From NCBI GenBank assembly GCA_903875575.1, contig CAIQWJ010000033.1:62001-126000 (forward strand): 64,000 bases of DNA, read 5' to 3'. Both the position numbers and the translations under genes were made by a program. Within the stretch, counting starts at the first letter, position 1; each line of letters begins with the position of its first letter. Shown in pieces: positions 43,931 to 53,089 of this stretch. The DNA comes from an uncultured Acidobacteriia bacterium (GTDB taxonomy: Bacteria; Acidobacteriota; Terriglobia; Bryobacterales; Bryobacteraceae). Below the pieces are notes generated by a model. The model did no database searches and was not told where the DNA came from. It saw nothing but the letters and a program-made list of their open reading frames with translations.

Positions 43931-45949
43931 ATGGTCCACTTCAAGAATCTGAAATTTCGACGCCTGTTTTCGGGTGTTGCGCTTACCGGTCTTTGCCTGG
44001 TTCTGGCGAGCCAGATGCAGGCCTACATCGACCTTGCTCCGACGCTGAGCAAGATCATTGGCGATGCGCAGAAGATTGCCGTAGTGGAGGTGACTGGGTT
44101 CGACGAAGCTACCCATGCCCTCACGCTGAAGGAAGTCCGGAGCCTGAAGGGCGCGGCGGGCCAGACGGCGATTCGTCACGATGTGGGATCGTCGGACGGC
44201 AATGTCGTGCCACCCGCGATCGTCCAGTGGGCGGAAGCGGGCGCGAGGGGAGTGCTGTTCTCATCGCGCACGACCGGGCTGCTTTGTTTTGGCGACGGCT
44301 GGTATCAGGTGAAGTCTTCCAATGGTGAGTGGAAGCTGGGAGTGGATCGTTCCGATCTCTCGCTGGCCTATTACGGCTCCATTTCGCGACTGGCGGACGG
44401 GGTTGCGACGATGCTGAGCGGTGGCGATGCGATTCTGACGATGATTCAGCACGGTGCCGACGACAGCGCGAGTTTCGATCTGGCGCTGAACCGCATGAAT
44501 CTTCCGGGCGTCATCCGGGTGCAGCGTATTCGCGCGAATATGACCATGCCCGCCACGGTCATGGCAGTATCGGCCAATCCCGTGTATGTGATCGGACCCG
44601 GCCGTGTGGGAGAAGAGGAATTGCCCGGGCTTTTGCAGCGCCTGTCCTCAACGGATGCCAGTGTGCGGGCGGAAACCGCAGGTGATCTGCTGCAACTCGG
44701 GCGCAAGGCGGCGTCCGCCGAAGGCCCGTTAGTGAAACTACTGAGCGATCCCGCTGTGCGCGTGCGTATTTCGGCCGCGGCCGCGCTGCTTCGTATCACC
44801 GGCAAGAATGACGCGGCGGTGAAGGCGCTCGGCCTGGGCCTGACGGATGGCGATGCGTCGGTTCGACGCGCTTCGGCTGAAGCGGTTGGCCTGGCAGGCG
44901 CAGGCGCGGGTCCGCTGGTGAGCAACCTTGCCGCGGTGCTCAAGGATCAGAATGTTCAGGTGCGACGCGCCGCCATTCGGGCAGTGGCCACACTCGGCCC
45001 GCTGGCGTCGGCGGCGGCCGGTGCGGTGGTCCCGCTGCTGAACGATGCGGGGCTGATGGTGGAAGCAGCGGATGCGCTGGGGAGAATCGGGACGGCGGCG
45101 CGACCGGTTCCCGCGCGGCTGATCGCCATGCTTGGCACGGAGCAGCCGATGGCGGTGCGGATGGCGGCGGTGCGCGCGATGTCGCAAATTGGCGGACCGG
45201 AGGCCAGGCCTGCGGTCGATTTCATTATCAAGGCGATGCCGGACGCGGCTGAGATCGACTCTTACAACATGTATATTTACCTGTCTCTGCTGGGGCCGAC
45301 TGCCAAAGACGCCATTCCGACACTGGAGAGTTCGAAACTCATGAACCCGGTTTTGCCGGCGGCGACGTTGTGGGCAATCAAGGCCGACAGTCTTCCGTGG
45401 CAGGCGACGGGCGGGGGTGTGGGTGGCTTCGGCGGGTTTGGTGGATTTGGCGGACCGGGCGGCCCGGGTGGGCCGGGGGCACCCGCTGTGACTGGTGGGG
45501 CGGCCGCCGCCGGTGGACCTGGTGGACCTGGCGGCCCCGGATTTGGTGGACCTGGCGGACCCGGTGGCCCGGGTGGATTTGGGGGCGGAGACATGGGCTT
45601 CGATCTGTTTTCCACCATGTATGTCGCCTACTTCCGGGAGTTGGGGGAACGTCTGCGCCCTGTGGCATTGATGCTCCTCAAGCAGATTCAGGATGGCACC
45701 GACACCAGCGCGCCGGCATGGGGCTACAAGTTGCTCACGTGTGCCCCCGCCGACACCAACGCCCAGCTCTCGGCCGCACTTGCTTCGAGCGATCTGGCAA
45801 CGCGGGAGCGCGCGGCGGTCGCGTTCGGTTACATGGGTGCGGCAGCCGCTCCGGCGCGAGCGACGCTTCAGGCGGCGCTCGACAAGGCCTCCACGGAACC
45901 GGAGAAGCGTCTGATCGAATGGGCACTACGCGAAACCGCGATAGACTAG
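43931..45949 (+). CDS. Secreted HEAT-repeat protein (copy 1)
   Basis: A 672-residue protein with a signal peptide (LTGLCLVLASQMQAY). An N-terminal domain of about 200 residues follows (IDLAPTLSKIIGDAQKIAVV, LLCFGDGWYQVKSSNGEWKL). Residues about 235-440 are at least five HEAT/PBS-type helical repeats (for example SVRRASAEAVGLAGAGAGPL, VRRAAIRAVATLGPLASAAA, VRMAAVRAMSQIGGPEARPA). Next come a Gly/Pro-rich spacer (about 508-565) and a conserved C-terminal domain starting FSTMYVAYFRELGERLRPVA. HEAT arrays are binding scaffolds. The start is taken at ATG 43931 with GGGGA upstream. It pairs with the Gly-rich gene before it, and the pair is repeated downstream. Confidence 0.85.
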   Translation: MVHFKNLKFRRLFSGVALTGLCLVLASQMQAYIDLAPTLSKIIGDAQKIAVVEVTGFDEATHALTLKEVRSLKGAAGQTAIRHDVGSSDGNVVPPAIVQWAEAGARGVLFSSRTTGLLCFGDGWYQVKSSNGEWKLGVDRSDLSLAYYGSISRLADGVATMLSGGDAILTMIQHGADDSASFDLALNRMNLPGVIRVQRIRANMTMPATVMAVSANPVYVIGPGRVGEEELPGLLQRLSSTDASVRAETAGDLLQLGRKAASAEGPLVKLLSDPAVRVRISAAAALLRITGKNDAAVKALGLGLTDGDASVRRASAEAVGLAGAGAGPLVSNLAAVLKDQNVQVRRAAIRAVATLGPLASAAAGAVVPLLNDAGLMVEAADALGRIGTAARPVPARLIAMLGTEQPMAVRMAAVRAMSQIGGPEARPAVDFIIKAMPDAAEIDSYNMYIYLSLLGPTAKDAIPTLESSKLMNPVLPAATLWAIKADSLPWQATGGGVGGFGGFGGFGGPGGPGGPGAPAVTGGAAAAGGPGGPGGPGFGGPGGPGGPGGFGGGDMGFDLFSTMYVAYFRELGERLRPVALMLLKQIQDGTDTSAPAWGYKLLTCAPADTNAQLSAALASSDLATRERAAVAFGYMGAAAAPARATLQAALDKASTEPEKRLIEWALRETAID

Positions 45950-45986
45950 AGCGATTTTCACGATCGTAAAAAGGAACGGCAACCGG

Positions 45987-46688
45987 ATGCACTCAAGAAG
46001 ATATTTGATTTCAGGAATTTCCTCGGTCTTTTTTGGGGCACTTGCCCTGACTGCACAACCGGCACCGCAGGCCGCAACCGGCGGCAGCGCTCCGGCGGCG
46101 AGTGCCACGGCACCAAGCGTACAGTCCCTGATGAAGGCGACCGATGAGGAGTGGAAGATCATCGGCCCGAAACTGCAGGCGGTGACGACGGCGCGGCAGG
46201 CTGCGATCTCGTATACGGCGAGCGCTGGTGGCCGTGGCGGGTTTGGCGGAGGGCCTGGCTTTGGCACGGACAGCTTTGAAGGGCCAGGGAATGGAATGGG
46301 TGGAGGCCGCGGCGGTGGCGGTGGCGGTCGTGGCGGTGGCTTTGGTGGGCCGGGTGGACCGGGCGGTGGTTTCGGCGGTCCAGGCGGACCGGGAGGCCCG
46401 GGCAATCAGGGCGGCGGTGGCCGCGGCGGGGGTGGTGGCGGACGTGGCGGCGGGCCGGGTGGACCTGGCGGCGGCGGTAACAATGCGGTGAGCACCGCGC
46501 TCGCGGAACTCACGACGGCGATCGCGGACACGACCAGCACCCCGGAGCAAATCAAAACGAAAGTGGGAGCTGTGCGGACGGCACGCCAGAAGGCAGTGTC
46601 CTATCTTGCCACGGCGCAGAAGGCGTTGCTGCCGCTGCTGACGGCCGATCAGGAGGCTCTGCTGGTGAGCCTGGGTTATATCGATTAA
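45987..46688 (+). CDS. Secreted Gly-rich protein, Spy/LTXXQ-like ends (copy 2)
   Basis: A 233-residue paralogue of the protein at 43132. It has a signal peptide (ISGISSVFFGALALTAQ), VQSLMKATDEEWKIIGPKLQ matching copy 1 closely, a Gly-rich centre (about residues 75-170) dominated by GGP and GRGG units, and the end LLPLLTADQEALLVSLGYID. The glycine tract differs in unit composition from copy 1 while the helical ends are conserved, so the ends are under selection and the tract is not sequence-constrained. The ribosome binding site is AAAGGAACGGCAACCGG. Confidence 0.78.
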   Translation: MHSRRYLISGISSVFFGALALTAQPAPQAATGGSAPAASATAPSVQSLMKATDEEWKIIGPKLQAVTTARQAAISYTASAGGRGGFGGGPGFGTDSFEGPGNGMGGGRGGGGGGRGGGFGGPGGPGGGFGGPGGPGGPGNQGGGGRGGGGGGRGGGPGGPGGGGNNAVSTALAELTTAIADTTSTPEQIKTKVGAVRTARQKAVSYLATAQKALLPLLTADQEALLVSLGYID

Positions 46689-46720
46689 TCGAAGAGCGGA
46701 CGAACCGGAGAAACCAGAAT

Positions 46721-48613
46721 ATGACGCACGCAAGACATCGCAATTCCAGAGGCCGGTTTTCCCGCCTTGCTCTCATCTGCCTGTGCCTGGGACTGGTCAG
46801 CCAGATGCAGGCCTACATCGATCTGGCACCGACCATCAGCAAGATTATCGGCGATTCGCAGAAGATCTCCCTGGTGGAGGTGGTCAGTTTGAATGAGACC
46901 ACGCATGTCCTGACGCTGAAGGAAGTCAAGACGCTGAAGGGCGCGGCCACGCCGGATCCGATTTTGCACAGCGTCGCGTCGCCGGAAGGCAATCTCATTC
47001 CGCCGGCTATTGTGCAGTGGGCCGACGTTGGCGCGCGGGGCGTGCTGTTTGCGTCGCGCACGACCGCGCTGCTTTGTTTCGGCGATGGCTGGTATCAGGC
47101 CAAGTCGTCCGGCGGGGAATGGAAGCTGGGCGTGGATCGCTCCGATCTTCCACTGGCTTATTACGGTTCAGTCACACGGCTGGCGGATGGAATCGCGACC
47201 ATGCTGAAGGGCGGCGACGCGATTATTACGACCGTGCAGCATGGCGCGGATGACACGGCGGCGAGCTTCGATCTCGCTTTCAACCGGATGAATCTTCCGA
47301 ACGTGATTCGCATTCAGCGCATCCGCGCGAATATGGCGATGCCGGGAACGGTGATGGCGGTGTCGGTGAATCCGGCTTACGTGGTTGGACTGGGTTTGGT
47401 GGGCGAAGACGAACTGTCGGCACTGGTGCAGCGGCTGGCATCACCGGATGCAGCGGTTCGCACGGAAGCAGCGGAGGATATTCAGCATCTTGGTCGCAAG
47501 GCGCGTTCCGCAGAGGGTGCGTTGGTGAAGCTGTTGAGCGATCCCGCAGAGCGCGTGCGCATTGCAGCGGCTTCCACGCTGCTGCGCGTGGCTGGCAGTA
47601 ACAGCGAGGCGGTCAAAGTACTCTCGGGCGGTTTGACGAGTACAGATGCGGCGGTACGTCGCGCAGCTGCCGATGCTGTGGGCAGAGCAGGCACGGGCGG
47701 GGCTGCGCTGGTGGCGAACCTTGCGACCGCGCTCAAGGATCAAAATGTGCAGACGCGCCGCGCGGCGGTTCGGGCAGTCGCTACGCTGGGGCCTGTGGCT
47801 TCGGGTGCAGCGAGTGCACTGGTGCCGCTGCTGAAAGATCCGGCACTCATGATTGAAGCGGCGGACGCGCTGGGGCGGATCGGGCCTGCGGCGCGGCCGG
47901 TTCCGGCTGGTCTGGTTGCGATGCTGGCCGCCGATCAGCCGATGGCCGTGCATTTGGCCGCAGTGCGAGCGATGGCGCAGATTGGAGGACCGGAAGCGCA
48001 TCCGGCCGTGGAGTTCCTGATTAAGGCACTGCCCTCGATGGATGAGATTGGCGAGTACAATGCGGAGATTTTTCTCTCCATGCTGGGGCCGGTGGCGACC
48101 GATGCCATCCAGGCTTCGCAGAGCACCAAGCTCACTCACCCTGTGTTGCCGAGTGCGACGCTGTGGGCGATCAAGGCGGAAGGGCTTCCCTGGCAGACGG
48201 CGGGAGCCGGAGGGCGTGGCGGATTCGGCGGCGGGTTTGGCGGCGGTGGCGGAGGCATGGGTCTGGATCTGGTTTCCACCATGTATGTCGCTTACTTCCG
48301 GGAGTTGGGGGAACGGCTGCGGCCCGTGGCGATGATGCTGTTGAAGCAGATTCAGGATGGCACGGACAAGAGCACGCCGGATTGGGGTTACAAGTTGCTG
48401 GCTTGCGCTCCGGCGGAGTCGGTGGCGCAACTGACAAAGGCGATCGCTTCGGATGATCTGGCAACTCGTGAGCACGCGACGGTGCTGTTGGGTTATATGG
48501 GCCCGGCTGGGTATCCGGCGCAGGCGAAATTGCAGGTGGCGCGGGATAAGGCACCGACGGAGCGGGAGAAGCGGCTGGTGGAATGGGCTTTGCGGGAGAG
48601 CGAGGCGGAGTAG
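46721..48613 (+). CDS. Secreted HEAT-repeat protein (copy 2)
   Basis: A 630-residue paralogue of the protein at 43931, co-linear along its whole length. The signal peptide is followed by AYIDLAPTISKIIGDSQKIS, then the N-terminal domain with LLCFGDGWYQAKSSGGEWKL. HEAT repeats lie at about residues 230-430, then a shorter Gly-rich spacer (GGRGGFGGGFGGGGGG) and the C-terminal domain STMYVAYFRELGERLRPVAM. The two copies differ most in the spacer. The start is preceded by CCGGAGAAACCAGAAT. It is the last gene of the six-gene locus. The opposite-strand gene after it ends about 75 bases downstream. Confidence 0.85.
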   Translation: MTHARHRNSRGRFSRLALICLCLGLVSQMQAYIDLAPTISKIIGDSQKISLVEVVSLNETTHVLTLKEVKTLKGAATPDPILHSVASPEGNLIPPAIVQWADVGARGVLFASRTTALLCFGDGWYQAKSSGGEWKLGVDRSDLPLAYYGSVTRLADGIATMLKGGDAIITTVQHGADDTAASFDLAFNRMNLPNVIRIQRIRANMAMPGTVMAVSVNPAYVVGLGLVGEDELSALVQRLASPDAAVRTEAAEDIQHLGRKARSAEGALVKLLSDPAERVRIAAASTLLRVAGSNSEAVKVLSGGLTSTDAAVRRAAADAVGRAGTGGAALVANLATALKDQNVQTRRAAVRAVATLGPVASGAASALVPLLKDPALMIEAADALGRIGPAARPVPAGLVAMLAADQPMAVHLAAVRAMAQIGGPEAHPAVEFLIKALPSMDEIGEYNAEIFLSMLGPVATDAIQASQSTKLTHPVLPSATLWAIKAEGLPWQTAGAGGRGGFGGGFGGGGGGMGLDLVSTMYVAYFRELGERLRPVAMMLLKQIQDGTDKSTPDWGYKLLACAPAESVAQLTKAIASDDLATREHATVLLGYMGPAGYPAQAKLQVARDKAPTEREKRLVEWALRESEAE

Positions 48614-48686
48614 AGCAGTTCCCCATGGAGCCAGGCCGAGCCCCGGCGATAGGGTTTGCAGAAAAGGCTGTGAGGTACACGCTCTT

Positions 48687-49127
48687 TCATTTCTGCGCTG
48701 GGTTACGCTCGGGTTTCGCAGGTGTGCATGCAGGAGCCCGTGCCTCGAGGAAATGACGCGCCTCGTCCGGAAGCTTGGATGACTTCCAAATCTCATCTTG
48801 TATCCGTTTGATTGTCGGCGATGTTATCAGGGCGCATGCCATTGCGTCCCACACGTCGCCGGTCCACGGATTTACGGCGAAATACCGCATTGAAACTATC
48901 CCCTTCGACGGGACGAGCACTTCCGCCTGGAGGGTGATGAAATCGGGGGCCCAATAGTAATCCCACGGATCCACGGGAATTTTGCTACCTCCGCTGTCCT
49001 CACCAAGACTGGCCAGAGCATCCCGAACCAACTCTCCAGCTGTCACCTTGCTGATCACAGGATCAAGTGCAACGAGCCCGGGACTGGCCACGAGCAGCAG
49101 GATTATGAGTGATATGACCCTGGTCAT
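48687..49127 (-). CDS. Secreted hypothetical protein
   Basis: A 146-residue protein with a signal peptide (MTRVISLIILLLVASPGLVA). I do not recognise the mature part, which contains WDYYWAPDFITLQAEVLVPS and AVNPWTGDVWDAMACALITS, aromatic-rich with one central Cys and a short charged tail. It is convergent with the HEAT-repeat gene and divergent from the molybdoenzyme genes. About 295 bases upstream hold no further gene that I can see. Confidence 0.65.
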   Translation of the reverse strand: MTRVISLIILLLVASPGLVALDPVISKVTAGELVRDALASLGEDSGGSKIPVDPWDYYWAPDFITLQAEVLVPSKGIVSMRYFAVNPWTGDVWDAMACALITSPTIKRIQDEIWKSSKLPDEARHFLEARAPACTPAKPERNPAQK

Positions 49128-49422
49128 TGATTTTAAGTCTCCAGTCTAAAGTGTAAGGGAAGTCTCCGGTCTCCCGGTGCCCCATACAGCGCGAATTGCT
49201 CAAAACCCGTAGCCGTATCCGGGAAACTGAGTTGGATTAGAAACGTTTTCGCGGCGGCGCGGGCGCTCTGCTACACACCCGCGCGTGCCTGAGAAACCGC
49301 GAAACGGCCGGATGTAAATCTCCGTCCGATCTTTGTGATAATCTCATGTAGTCTGGCAGTTGCGGCAATGCGACGTCGCCACACGAGGGGCACGACCCCA
49401 GCTGGACCTTCTGGAGATCATT

Positions 49423-49905
<483 letters not shown>

Positions 49906-49914
49906 AGGAGACCC

Positions 49915-52170
49915 ATGATGAAACGCACGGAGAATCAAATGACACTCGAACGCCGTTCTTTTCTGAAAGTCAGTCTGCTGGCCGGTGGTGGCGTGATGTT
50001 CGGCCTCGCCACGGAACAGGCGGCCGAAGCTCAGGGTCGCGGTGGCGCGCCTCAGGCTCCGCCCTCGCCGAAGGACTTCATCCGCGTGGCCGCGGACGGA
50101 ACCGTCACCATCATCGCGAAGAATCCGGAAGTCGGCCAGGGCATCAAGACGATGCTGCCCATGCTGATTGCCGAGGAACTCGATGTGGACTGGAAGCACG
50201 TCAAGATTGAACAGGCCGATTTCAACTCGGCGAAGTACAGCGGCCAGAGCGCCGGTGGCAGCACGGGGACTCCGACCAACTGGGACCCCATGCGCCAGGT
50301 GGGCGCGGCCGCGCGTGCGATGTTCGTGACCGCCGCAGCACAGACGTGGGGCGTTGCAGAAAAGGATTGCACCACAGCTTCGGGTCGCGTGATGTGCAAC
50401 GGCAAGTCTCTCGGCTATGGCGAACTGGCGGCTAAGGTGGCTAGTCTGCCGGCTCCCGCGTTTGCCGATCTGAAGATGAAGGATCCGGCCAACTACAAAA
50501 TCATCGGCAAGACGCAAAAGGGCGTCGACGTGGCCGATATCCTCACGGGCAAGCCGGTTTTCACGATCGACGTGAAACTGCCGGGCATGCAGTACGCGGT
50601 GTTCCAGCGCTGCCCTGTTTTGGGTGGCAAGGTGGGCAGCGCCAATCTGGACGAGATTAAGAAGATGCCGGGCATTAAGAATGCTTTCGTGGTGGACCGC
50701 CCCGATCTGACAGCAGTGAGCGGCAGGCCTGGCGATCTGGTCAGCGGCGTCGTGATCCTGGGTGAAACCTGGTGGCATGCGCAGAAGGCGCGGCAGGCGT
50801 TGAAGGTGACCTGGAACGAAGGTCCCAACGCGACCGGCAGCAGCACGGCTTTTGCGCAGAAGGCGCTGGAACTGAGCAAGCAGGCACCAATGTCGACCAG
50901 CCGTAAGGACGGCGATTACGACACGGCGATCAAGGGCGCGGCGAAGGTAGTGGAAGCGGCGTACGACTATCCGTTCATTTCACACGCGCCGCTGGAGCCG
51001 CAGACGGCGACGGCCAGCTTTAAGGATGGCAAGATCGAAATCTGGTCTGACAGCCAGCAGCCCGCCGGCGGTAAGAGCGGCGTTGCGCAGACGCTGGGAC
51101 TGCAACCGGACGACATCACGCTGCATATGACACGCGGCGGCGGCGGCTTCGGGCGGCGGCTGACGAACGACTACATGGTGGAAGCGGCGTGGATCGCGAA
51201 ACAGGTGCCGGGCATTCCGGTGAAGCTGTTGTGGTCGCGCGAAGACGACATGCAGCATGATTACTACCGTCCGGCCGGCTTCCAGTATCTGAAGGCGGGC
51301 GTGGATGCTTCGGGCAAGATCGTGGCATGGCGCAATCACTTTGTGGGTTACGCAGAAGGCGCTACGCCGGTCACCGGTACGATTGGCGCGACCGAGTTCC
51401 CGCAGAAGTTTGTTCCGAATTACGAGTTGCACGTTTCCACGATTCCGCTGGGGCTGCGGACTGGTGCGTTGCGCGCGCCTGGCAGCAATGCCATCGCGTT
51501 CGTGATTCACTCGTTCCTGGATGAACTGGCGCATGCAGCCGGGAAGGATCCGGTCCAGTTCCGTCTGGATCTGCTGGCCTCCGAGCAGCCGGCCGCACCG
51601 GCTCCGGCTGGTGGTCGCGGTGGTGGCGGTTTCGGCGGCGGGTTCAATGCCGACCGCGCGAAGGGTGTGCTGCAAATGGTGGCCGAGAAATCGGGCTGGG
51701 GCAAGACGACGCTGCCGAAGGGTACCGGTATGGGCGTAGCGTTCCATTTCAGCCATCAGGGTTACTTCGCCGAAGTGGTGCAGGCGAAGGTGGATGCGGC
51801 GAAGAAAGTCACAGTGCAGAAGGTTTGGGTGGCGGCGGACGTCGGCAGCCAGATCATCAATCCGGGCGCGGCGGAGAACATCTGCCAGGGCGGCATTATC
51901 GATGGGCTGAGCGAAGCGATGTCGCAGAAGATCACCATCGAGAAGGGCCGCGTGGAACAGACGAATTTCCACCAGCATGGGATGATGCGGATGTCGCAGG
52001 CACCGCCGGTGATTGAGATCCACTTCCTGACAAGCAACAACCGTCCGACTGGTCTGGGCGAGCCGTCGCTGCCGCCGATTGTACCGGCGCTGGCGAATGC
52101 CATTTTCGCGGCAACGGGCGAGCGCCTCCGCTCCATGCCTTTTGCCGATCACGGCTATAGCTGGGCATAG
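49915..52170 (+). CDS. Molybdopterin-binding catalytic subunit of a xanthine dehydrogenase-family enzyme (IorB-like)
   Basis: A 751-residue protein with a twin-arginine signal (LERRSFLKVSLLAGGG), showing that the complex is exported folded. Family motifs include NPEVGQGIKTMLPMLIAEEL, GGGGFGRRLTNDYMVEAAWI, RAPGSNAIAFVIHSFLDELA and GLGEPSLPPIVPALANAI, where the last carries the catalytic Glu. A short Ala/Pro/Gly-rich insert (PAPAGGRGGGGFGGGFNAD) interrupts the region near residue 565. It belongs to the IorB/aldehyde oxidase-like group, which hydroxylates aldehydes or N-heterocycles with water as oxygen source; the substrate is unknown. The stop overlaps the next GTG start (TAGTG). Confidence 0.94.
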   Translation: MMKRTENQMTLERRSFLKVSLLAGGGVMFGLATEQAAEAQGRGGAPQAPPSPKDFIRVAADGTVTIIAKNPEVGQGIKTMLPMLIAEELDVDWKHVKIEQADFNSAKYSGQSAGGSTGTPTNWDPMRQVGAAARAMFVTAAAQTWGVAEKDCTTASGRVMCNGKSLGYGELAAKVASLPAPAFADLKMKDPANYKIIGKTQKGVDVADILTGKPVFTIDVKLPGMQYAVFQRCPVLGGKVGSANLDEIKKMPGIKNAFVVDRPDLTAVSGRPGDLVSGVVILGETWWHAQKARQALKVTWNEGPNATGSSTAFAQKALELSKQAPMSTSRKDGDYDTAIKGAAKVVEAAYDYPFISHAPLEPQTATASFKDGKIEIWSDSQQPAGGKSGVAQTLGLQPDDITLHMTRGGGGFGRRLTNDYMVEAAWIAKQVPGIPVKLLWSREDDMQHDYYRPAGFQYLKAGVDASGKIVAWRNHFVGYAEGATPVTGTIGATEFPQKFVPNYELHVSTIPLGLRTGALRAPGSNAIAFVIHSFLDELAHAAGKDPVQFRLDLLASEQPAAPAPAGGRGGGGFGGGFNADRAKGVLQMVAEKSGWGKTTLPKGTGMGVAFHFSHQGYFAEVVQAKVDAAKKVTVQKVWVAADVGSQIINPGAAENICQGGIIDGLSEAMSQKITIEKGRVEQTNFHQHGMMRMSQAPPVIEIHFLTSNNRPTGLGEPSLPPIVPALANAIFAATGERLRSMPFADHGYSWA

Positions 52171-52934
52171 TGTTTCGCGTGCGGGGCAGGCAGTGGCTGC
52201 CTGCCCTCTATCTCTCGCTTGGTGCTCTATGCCTGTGCGGCCAGGCAGTGGGCGCGCAGGATGACCGGAGTGTGAAGTCTCCGGACGGACAGGTGGAGTT
52301 TCGCCTGTTCACTGCGTTGCCGGAAGGCGCTATTCTCAACTGCCTGGCGTATCAGGTGTTGTGGAAAGGGAAGCCTGTTCTGGATACGTCGTATCTGGGG
52401 TTGCACCTCCTCTATCAGGAGCCGATGCTTGCGGACAATCTGGGGCTGAGCGCGGATAAGCCGATCCACGAAGCAAATTACAACGGGTTGTGGGCGGATT
52501 ATCTGCAGACCAGTACGACGGGGCGGCGGATTCAGTTTGAGGTGCGGGTGTGGAATGACGGGGTGGCGTTCCGATACATCGTGCCGAGGTCGGCGTTGTT
52601 GTTCGACCTGCTGATTCTGGACGATATTTCGCAGTTTCGGTTTCCGGCGGCGACGGGGAAGTTGCCGGAGAGCGCTGCGCTCCCCTATATAAGGGAGATG
52701 TCTGGCGCGGGCTGGCTGGGGATCTACAGCCAGGATGTGACTGGTTATCCGAAGGCAGGACTGGTGCGATTCGATGAGCGCACGATGGTGAGTCATTTGC
52801 CAGGTGGAGTGCCGGAGGAGAAGGCAGCATTCCAGACGCAAACGCCGTGGACCGGACCGTGGCACATTGTGGTGCTGGGGGCAGATCGGGAGAAACTGGG
52901 GCAGTCGGAGATGTTACGGGCGCTGTCGCGGTAA
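52170..52934 (+). CDS. GH97 N-terminal domain protein without the catalytic domain
   Basis: A 254-residue secreted protein (signal LPALYLSLGALCLCGQAVGA). It carries the beta-supersandwich N-terminal domain of glycoside hydrolase family 97: VKSPDGQVEFRLFTALPEGA, YQVLWKGKPVLDTSYLGLHL, RIQFEVRVWNDGVAFRYIVP, TPWTGPWHIVVLGADREKLG. GH97 enzymes continue with a (beta/alpha)8 catalytic barrel of about 350 residues, which is absent here; the frame ends at TAA 52932-52934. It could be a truncated gene or a stand-alone binding domain. The GTG start overlaps the molybdoenzyme stop, so it is translationally coupled, which argues for retention. Confidence 0.82.
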   Translation: MFRVRGRQWLPALYLSLGALCLCGQAVGAQDDRSVKSPDGQVEFRLFTALPEGAILNCLAYQVLWKGKPVLDTSYLGLHLLYQEPMLADNLGLSADKPIHEANYNGLWADYLQTSTTGRRIQFEVRVWNDGVAFRYIVPRSALLFDLLILDDISQFRFPAATGKLPESAALPYIREMSGAGWLGIYSQDVTGYPKAGLVRFDERTMVSHLPGGVPEEKAAFQTQTPWTGPWHIVVLGADREKLGQSEMLRALSR

Positions 52935-53089
52935 GCCGAATCAGGGCAGGGCCTGAGGGTGCGTCTGAGTACGGACACTGCCGCCACGGGCACCGAATTG
53001 ATTTTTCTTTTACCCCGGAAACTGTTATTATCTTCAAATAGTGCAAGGTTGCGCTGGCACAGAAACCGCACTTACGGAGGAGTCCTATC

